NCBI GenBank assembly: GCA_017501805.1
Contig: JAFVWG010000092.1
Location: forward strand, 1 to 5,444
Origin: Oscillospiraceae bacterium
Lineage (GTDB): Bacteria; Bacillota; Clostridia; Oscillospirales; Oscillospiraceae
Reading direction: 5' to 3'
Length of the DNA: 5,444 nt
The first letter of the stretch is position 1. The number at the start of each line of letters is the position of its first letter. The notes under the pieces are model-generated. The model was not told the DNA's origin. It did no database searches and saw nothing but the letters and a program-made list of their open reading frames with translations. Below, in pieces: positions 1 through 3,333 of the stretch. Both the position numbers and the translations under genes were made by a program.

Positions 1-99
1 GATTACTATATTCCCGATATTCGTTTACCGGAGGAAACCAGACCTATTGGTCGGTGGGGGCGTATGCACAGAGATTATATCAAGGAGCATAACCCCGTC
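1..99 (+). pseudogene. TnpV-like transposon-encoded protein, internal fragment
   Basis: Reading frame 1 gives about 33 residues beginning DYYIPDIRLPEETRPIG and continuing RWGRMHRDYIKEHNPV. This closely resembles the N-terminal part of the TnpV family (small proteins carried by clostridial transposons, function unknown), which typically reads GDYY.PDL.LPEE..PIG..GR.HR.YLKEH. In intact members the KEH motif is followed by a Y..LLLSGKL segment and about 80 further residues. Here the resemblance stops at codon 33, and the frame runs into a terminator hairpin and then into antisense of the neighbouring amidohydrolase without a stop until about 1365. The 5' end is off the window. I read it as a remnant cut by a rearrangement near 99-110. 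The family call is from recall of the consensus, not a search; the similarity is strong for such a short piece. Confidence 0.72.
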
Positions 100-110
100 A
101 AATCACGCAG

Positions 111-143
111 CTCCCCGCCCAAGGATATGGGCGGGGAGTTTTT
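111..143 (+). terminator. Rho-independent terminator, + strand
   Basis: A perfect 10-bp GC-rich stem, CTCCCCGCCC (111-120) with GGGCGGGGAG (129-138), encloses an 8-base loop and is followed by five T on the + strand (139-143). It would stop transcription entering from the left, including any from the TnpV remnant, before it runs antisense through the amidohydrolase operon. On the - strand the hairpin lies 11 bases after the amidohydrolase stop but has no T-tract, so it is at best a weak terminator for that operon. Confidence 0.82.
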
Positions 144-153
144 ATGCACCGGT

Positions 154-1341
154 TTATTGCAAATACGCCTCGGCGAGCGCAACGGTCACCGCCACGCCCT
201 CCCAGAGGACGGATTCATCCAAATCGAAGCGGGGGCTGTGATTCGCCTCGACGATGCCTTTTTCTTTGTTGTTGGTGTGCAGGAAGTAGTACACCGAGGG
301 AACGATCGCGGCGTAGTTTGCAAAGTCATCCGAGCCCATCAGCGCGGAGGAAAGCGCGGTTTTGACTTTCTCCTCCCCGACCGTTTCGGCAGCCGTCCGC
401 GCGACAAAGGCTGCAAGCGCGGGATCGTTCATCACGGTGCGCGAGCCTTTTTTCAGGTCGACCTCCGCACTTGCGCGGAACGCCGAAGCAATATTCTCTG
501 CGATCTCGACAAGACGCTTGCCGACGCGGTCACGGGTCGCCTCGTCCTGCACGCGGATGCTGCCCTTCAGCACGGCAGTCTCGGGGATCGTGTTGTGATC
601 CTTGCCCGCCTGAAAGCTGCCGAAGCTCAGCACGGCGGCAGTTCCTGCCGGCAGTTCGCGCGCGGAGATCTCCTCGCAGGCACTCACGATGCGGGCAGCG
701 ACAAGGATCGGATCAACTCCCTTTTCCGGGAATGCGGAATGCGTCCCCTTCCCCCTTACGGTGATCGTGAATTTATCTTTTCCCGCGCTGACAGGACCGG
801 GCAGAATGATCAGGTCGCCCGCGGCGTGATTTTCCCCTGCGAGATCGCCCACGTGCAGAGCACACAGAGCATCCACGCCCTCCGGCGCACCGCGGCGAAG
901 CATCGCCTTCGCGCCGGTGCCGGTCTCTTCGCCGGACTGGAAGATCAGACGCACCGTGCCGGAAAGCTTTTCGCGGTTTTCCTGCAGGATCGCGGCAGCG
1001 GTCAGCAGGATAGCGGTGTGCGCATCGTGTCCGCAGCCGTGCATCTTCCCTGCGTGGCAGGAGCGGAAGGGAACGGAAGTCTCTTCTTCCATATGCAGCG
1101 CGTCCATATCGGCGCGGAACGCGATCGTTTTCCCCGCTCCCCCGCGGATCTCGGCAACAACGCCGTCGTCCTCCGGATCAAGAAAAAAGGGAATGCCGAG
1201 TGCGCTCAGCCGCTCACAGACGATTTTCTTCGTCTGCGGCAGTGTGCCGCCGATCTCCGGGACGCGGTGCAGCTCTCGCCGCAGGGCGATCAGCTCCGTT
1301 TCTTTTTCTTTCGCCCGTCGGGCAGCGCTTGCGTTCGTCAT
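154..1341 (-). CDS. M20D-family metallopeptidase / amidohydrolase
   Basis: This is a cytosolic dinuclear-metal amidohydrolase of the M20D group (N-acyl-amino-acid hydrolases, hippurate hydrolases and IAA-amino-acid hydrolases), about 395 residues, the usual full length. Numbering from the ATG at 1341, visible motifs are the FRADMDAL block at 75-82, MHGCGHD with predicted metal ligands Cys103 and His105, GEE at 137-139 (catalytic Glu and metal-ligand Glu), His163 in LHV, a lid/dimerisation domain at about 185-293 with His201 and NTIP, GSDDF at 336-340, and His368 in NHSPRFDLDE. All expected catalytic residues are present. There is no signal peptide. It is the second gene of an operon behind the CapA-like gene. 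An ATG at 1347 is also possible, but the GAGG ribosome site sits only 2 bases from it and 8 bases from the ATG at 1341. The substrate cannot be read from sequence; cleavage of an N-acyl or gamma-glutamyl amide is plausible. Confidence 0.93.
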   Translation of the reverse strand: MTNASAARRAKEKETELIALRRELHRVPEIGGTLPQTKKIVCERLSALGIPFFLDPEDDGVVAEIRGGAGKTIAFRADMDALHMEEETSVPFRSCHAGKMHGCGHDAHTAILLTAAAILQENREKLSGTVRLIFQSGEETGTGAKAMLRRGAPEGVDALCALHVGDLAGENHAAGDLIILPGPVSAGKDKFTITVRGKGTHSAFPEKGVDPILVAARIVSACEEISARELPAGTAAVLSFGSFQAGKDHNTIPETAVLKGSIRVQDEATRDRVGKRLVEIAENIASAFRASAEVDLKKGSRTVMNDPALAAFVARTAAETVGEEKVKTALSSALMGSDDFANYAAIVPSVYYFLHTNNKEKGIVEANHSPRFDLDESVLWEGVAVTVALAEAYLQ

Positions 1342-1349
1342 TGCCATAA

Positions 1350-1353
1350 CCTC
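1350..1353 (-). promoter_or_regulatory. Ribosome binding site of the M20D gene, overlapping the upstream stop
   Basis: On the - strand the CapA-like gene ends in TGA (1354-1352), and the next bases complete GAGG (1353-1350). The core therefore overlaps the stop codon. It lies 8 bases before the ATG at 1341 and only 2 bases before the ATG at 1347, which decides in favour of 1341. The geometry suggests translational coupling between the two genes. Confidence 0.6.
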
Positions 1354-2662
1354 ATTTCAGCGTAACGTGTCCGATGCCGTCGGCATCGACGGTGATCTCC
1401 GTGCCGTACGGGCGTGACATCTCCGCCAAACGCTCCAAAATGCCGCGATCCGTGCAGGCACTCGGATTTCCGAGGCGGTAGCGCGGCTGACCGAAGCCGA
1501 GTTCGATCGGAAGCAGCTCCAATTTGGTCAGCTTTCCATCCTCCATCTCGAAGTACGGAATGACCGCCTCCATCATACGGCAGTCTGTCAGAAGACCGAC
1601 TGTGTAATTGCGGGAGCGCTTCTTATAGACCTCGCACAGAGGATCGTCGGAGGTGAGTCCGTATTTTTCGTAGATGTCCTCCGGCGCGAAGGTCACGCTC
1701 TCGTTGTGGAGCATAAAATCGCCGAGGGAGTAGAAAATGGGATAGCCCTTGTAAATTTCCACAGGGCGCAGCAGATGCGGACCGTGACCGAGGACGGCGT
1801 GTGCGCCGAGGTCGATCGCACGGTGGGCAAATTCCACAAGGAAGTCCGCGGGATTCTCTTTGGCATTGCCGGAGACCTCGTGACTGTGAATGCTGACAAG
1901 AATATAATCCGCCTGTGCCTTCGCCTCGGTGATCGCGTGTTCCAGCCGCTTCATATCTTTTTCGTTCAGGCTGACACGGTGCTTCGTCTCCGTTCCGAGG
2001 CGGAAGGAGAGCTTGCCTCCCAGATCGACCTCGCCCTCATCCTGCAGGGACACATAGCCCTCCGCGCGAAGAATGGTGCGGTCGGCATTGATGCCGCTGT
2101 CCTCCGCAATGGCTTTGACGGCGGCGTACTGCTCGGGCGTGACCTCAAGGTAGGACTCGGTGCGCAGCGCGTTCACGCCAGGGCGTCCGGGAACGCGTCG
2201 GGACTGGCGTCCCGCCATAGCGGCGGGATCTGCGATCGTGGACGCCATGGAGATCAGCGCAACTCTGCCCTCGGCGCAGTCGAGATAGGCGGGCGCGGCA
2301 GCTTCATCGAGGTTCATACCGACGCCCGCGTGGACGAAATCCGTCTGCTTCAGCGCGTCCAGCGTGGAGAGAAGGCCGCCGTAGCCCCAGTCGAAGGTAT
2401 GGTTGTTTGCGAAGTTCAGCATATTGAAGCCGTATTCTTTCGCGATCGCGAGCGTGCGGGGATCGGAATTGTGGAACGAGCCGCCGTTGAAGGAGTTGCC
2501 CCAGATGCCCTCGCGGTAGATAATCGACTCAAAATTGAAAAAGCGGGCGTCACCACGCAGGATAAAATCGCGTACCTCCGCAAAGCCTTTGTACTCCGTC
2601 GAGATCAGCCTTTGGATCAGCATATCTCCGGCTGCGGTAAATTTCATAAGCGGCAGTTTCAT
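1352..2662 (-). CDS. CapA-family protein (PGA_cap metallophosphatase fold)
   Basis: A 436-residue member of the CapA/PgsA family, which has a metallophosphatase fold and is named for poly-gamma-glutamate capsule synthesis; its precise reaction is unsettled. Motifs in order are AGDMLIQ with Asp13, FNFES around Glu45, FANNHTFDWG (Asn87, His88, Asp91), SIHSHE with His259 and His261, GHGPH (292-296), and IEYK-type VEIYKGYPIFYSLGDFM (301-317). The PGRPGVNALR segment (158-167) and C-terminal ILERLAEMS (408-416) match the longer subfamily of about 430-470 residues, so the length is normal. The N terminus runs straight into the domain with no signal peptide or membrane helix, unlike secreted or anchored PgsA-type proteins, so a cytosolic location is likely. 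The ATG at 2662 has GGGAGG 8 bases upstream; Met6 does not. It is the first gene of a two-gene operon with the M20D hydrolase. Confidence 0.92.
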   Translation of the reverse strand: MKLPLMKFTAAGDMLIQRLISTEYKGFAEVRDFILRGDARFFNFESIIYREGIWGNSFNGGSFHNSDPRTLAIAKEYGFNMLNFANNHTFDWGYGGLLSTLDALKQTDFVHAGVGMNLDEAAAPAYLDCAEGRVALISMASTIADPAAMAGRQSRRVPGRPGVNALRTESYLEVTPEQYAAVKAIAEDSGINADRTILRAEGYVSLQDEGEVDLGGKLSFRLGTETKHRVSLNEKDMKRLEHAITEAKAQADYILVSIHSHEVSGNAKENPADFLVEFAHRAIDLGAHAVLGHGPHLLRPVEIYKGYPIFYSLGDFMLHNESVTFAPEDIYEKYGLTSDDPLCEVYKKRSRNYTVGLLTDCRMMEAVIPYFEMEDGKLTKLELLPIELGFGQPRYRLGNPSACTDRGILERLAEMSRPYGTEITVDADGIGHVTLK

Positions 2663-2670
2663 AGCGTAGC

Positions 2671-2676
2671 CCTCCC
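2671..2676 (-). promoter_or_regulatory. Ribosome binding site of the CapA-like gene
   Basis: GGGAGG on the - strand lies 8 bases before the ATG at 2662. It supports that start over the internal Met codon at 2645-2647. Confidence 0.8.
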
Positions 2677-2703
2677 ACGCAAAACTTCAAATATTTCCTC
2701 AAA

Positions 2704-2732
2704 ATTTTACCATATTCTCCGCAGCGCGTCAA
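2704..2732 (-). promoter_or_regulatory. Sigma-A type promoter of the CapA-M20D operon
   Basis: On the - strand there is TTGACG (2732-2727), exactly 17 bases of spacer, then TAAAAT (2709-2704) preceded by an extended -10 TGG (2712-2710). This is close to consensus for the housekeeping sigma factor. The start of transcription would fall near 2697, giving a leader of about 35 bases that contains the GGGAGG site. No operator palindrome overlaps it, so expression may be largely constitutive. Confidence 0.82.
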
Positions 2733-2756
2733 CAAACGTCCTTGTGCGCAGGATGC

Positions 2757-2783
2757 AAAAAAAGAACGCCCTGAGACGTTCTT
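2757..2783 (-). terminator. Probable weak rho-independent terminator, - strand
   Basis: On the - strand AAGAACG (2783-2777), an 8-base loop and CGTTCTT (2768-2762) form a 7-bp stem that continues into a run of seven T in total (2763-2757). It ends about 25 bases before the -35 box of the operon promoter and would insulate that promoter from read-through out of the repeat region. The stem is short and partly A-T, so this is moderate evidence. Confidence 0.5.
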
Positions 2784-2798
2784 GGGAAGAAGCGTTCC

Positions 2799-2950
2799 GT
2801 GAAATCGTTCTCAGCTGCGCTGATGAAATCTTCGGCTTATGCCTCGGATGAAATGAAATCCACCCATCCGCTGTCGAGGCGGATTTCGTCCAACAAAGTT
2901 GGATTTCATCGTCGAAGACGATTTCACTCACTCGTAAGGGTGGATTTAGC
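2799..2950. repeat. Cluster of nested GAAATC/GATTTC inverted repeats
   Basis: At least seven copies of a 7-10 base box lie here. GAAATC-type boxes are at 2799-2808, 2822-2830, 2847-2854 and 2853-2861; GATTTC-type boxes are at 2881-2890, 2901-2910 and 2918-2927, and a degenerate one is at 2942-2950. Perfect inverted pairs include GTGAAATCGT (2799-2808) with ACGATTTCAC (2918-2927), GATGAAATC (2822-2830) with GATTTCATC (2902-2910), GAAATCC (2855-2861) with GGATTTC (2881-2887), and AAATCCACCC (2856-2865) with GGGTGGATTT (2938-2947). Between boxes sit small hairpins: TCCAAC-AAA-GTTGGA (2889-2903) and ATCGTC-GAA-GACGAT (2908-2922). Open frames across it begin with poor starts and read as repeat translation, not as a gene. 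It resembles multicopy intergenic repeats of gut clostridia by recall only. Confidence 0.72.
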
Positions 2951-2952
2951 TG

Positions 2953-2986
2953 AAAAAAGACCTTGTCTTTCGACAAGGTCTTTTTT
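2953..2986. terminator. Perfect bidirectional rho-independent terminator
   Basis: GACCTTGTC (2959-2967), loop TTTC, GACAAGGTC (2972-2980), with six A on the left (2953-2958) and six T on the right (2981-2986), make a perfect 15-bp stem that works as hairpin plus T-tract on either strand. It marks the right edge of the repeat cluster. Confidence 0.85.
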
Positions 2987-3190
2987 CTGGCTATGGGCTA
3001 TGAAAAAGATATTTTTGCTTGTTTTTGTATTCTCTTAATTTCTTCAGCAAGTGAGAGTAAGCAATCGAAATCATAATTCAATGCTTTGCGGCGCAAAGCT
3101 ACCTTTTCTTTTATCTCTTCTCTCTTATCTTTTCTCTGGAAACGACAATTTGAGAGAAGAGAGAAGAACGAAAAGAGAAAAGTGAAAAGA
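2987..3190. other. AT-rich intergenic stretch with pyrimidine/purine inverted repeat
   Basis: I see no supportable gene here. Contents are a 17-base near-palindrome (GCTTTGCG, one base, CGCAAAGC; 3083-3099), a nearly pure pyrimidine tract (3102-3137) and a purine-rich tract (3152-3200). CTCTTCTCTC (3115-3124) is perfectly complementary to GAGAGAAGAG (3152-3161), and CTTTTCTCT (3129-3137) to AGAGAAAAG (3174-3182), so alternative or crossing stems are possible. A 69-codon - strand frame (2998-3207) has only a TTG start inside a terminator hairpin and is not called. Confidence 0.5.
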
Positions 3191-3234
3191 ACAAAAAGAA
3201 ACGACAATCTTCTGTCGAAAATTGTCGTTTCTTT
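3191..3234 (-). terminator. tRNA terminator, - strand
   Basis: ATTGTCGTTTCTTT (3221-3234) and AAAGAAACGACAAT (3195-3208) form a perfect 14-bp stem, extended inside by TTC/GAA around a short TGTC-type loop with one mismatch. On the - strand the second arm ends in a T-rich run (3199-3193). It begins two bases after the CCA of the tRNA fragment, so it was originally the terminator of that host tRNA gene. In the present arrangement it would stop - strand transcription leaving the integrated element. Confidence 0.8.
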
Positions 3235-3235
3235 C

Positions 3236-3263
3236 TGGCAGGGGATGAGGGATTCGAACCCTT
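3236..3263 (-). other. tRNA 3'-end fragment: probable attachment site of an integrated element
   Basis: On the - strand this reads as the T-arm and 3' acceptor strand of a tRNA. The T-stem halves are AAGGG (3263-3259) and CCCTC (3251-3247) around loop TTCGAAT (3258-3252), followed by acceptor ATCCCCT (3246-3240), discriminator G (3239) and CCA (3238-3236). No anticodon arm, D-arm or 5' acceptor strand is found in the expected region upstream (3264-3310), and the outermost T-stem pair is A-C. This is the displaced 3' copy left when an element integrates into a tRNA gene. The 5' strand needed would be AGGGGAT; A1-U72 with G73 points to tRNA-Trp. The orientation agrees with host DNA to the left and mobile DNA to the right. 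The precise att core length is not visible without the other end. Confidence 0.78.
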
Positions 3264-3310
3264 GTACAAAACGGCAAAACCGCTAGTAATACTGTGTTTT
3301 TTGCAAGGCA

Positions 3311-3332
3311 TTAGCATTTTCGTTAGCATTTT
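3311..3332. repeat. Paired direct repeats, possible integrase arm sites
   Basis: TTAGCATTTT occurs at 3311-3320 and again at 3323-3332, a 12-base period, with a degenerate third copy, TTATCATTTC, at 3331-3340. They lie about 50-100 bases inside the tRNA-derived junction, where tyrosine recombinases have short direct-repeat arm sites. That role is inferred from position only. Confidence 0.45.
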
Positions 3333-3333
3333 A

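Noticed and set aside
64..1365. Long + strand open frame (433 codons) opposite the amidohydrolase
   Set aside because: It is antisense to a gene with a complete set of M20D motifs; its first 12 codons belong to the TnpV remnant and the rest has low-complexity Arg/Ala/Gly-rich shadow composition and no ribosome site.
1706..2851. Long + strand open frame (381 codons) opposite the CapA-like gene
   Set aside because: Antisense shadow of a well-supported gene in GC-rich DNA; it runs through the operon promoter and repeat area and shows no family motif.
2799..2950. CRISPR array
   Set aside because: The boxes are only 7-10 bases, occur in both orientations and have irregular short gaps, so there is no repeat-spacer periodicity.
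2707..2976. 89-codon - strand frame across the repeat cluster, and the 79-codon + strand frame at 2799-3038
   Set aside because: Both translate the palindromic repeats and terminators. The first has only a TTG start inside a terminator hairpin and neither has a plausible ribosome site.
2998..3207. 69-codon - strand frame ending in a charged helix-like segment (LSLAEEIKRIQKQ)
   Set aside because: The only start is TTG within the tRNA terminator stem, there is no ATG in the frame, and its first third is a translated pyrimidine-rich tract. A decayed gene tail cannot be excluded.
3236..3310. Complete tRNA gene on the - strand
   Set aside because: Only the T-arm and 3' acceptor strand fit; where the anticodon loop should be there is GTTTTGC with no pairing stem, and no D-arm or matching AGGGGAT acceptor strand appears.
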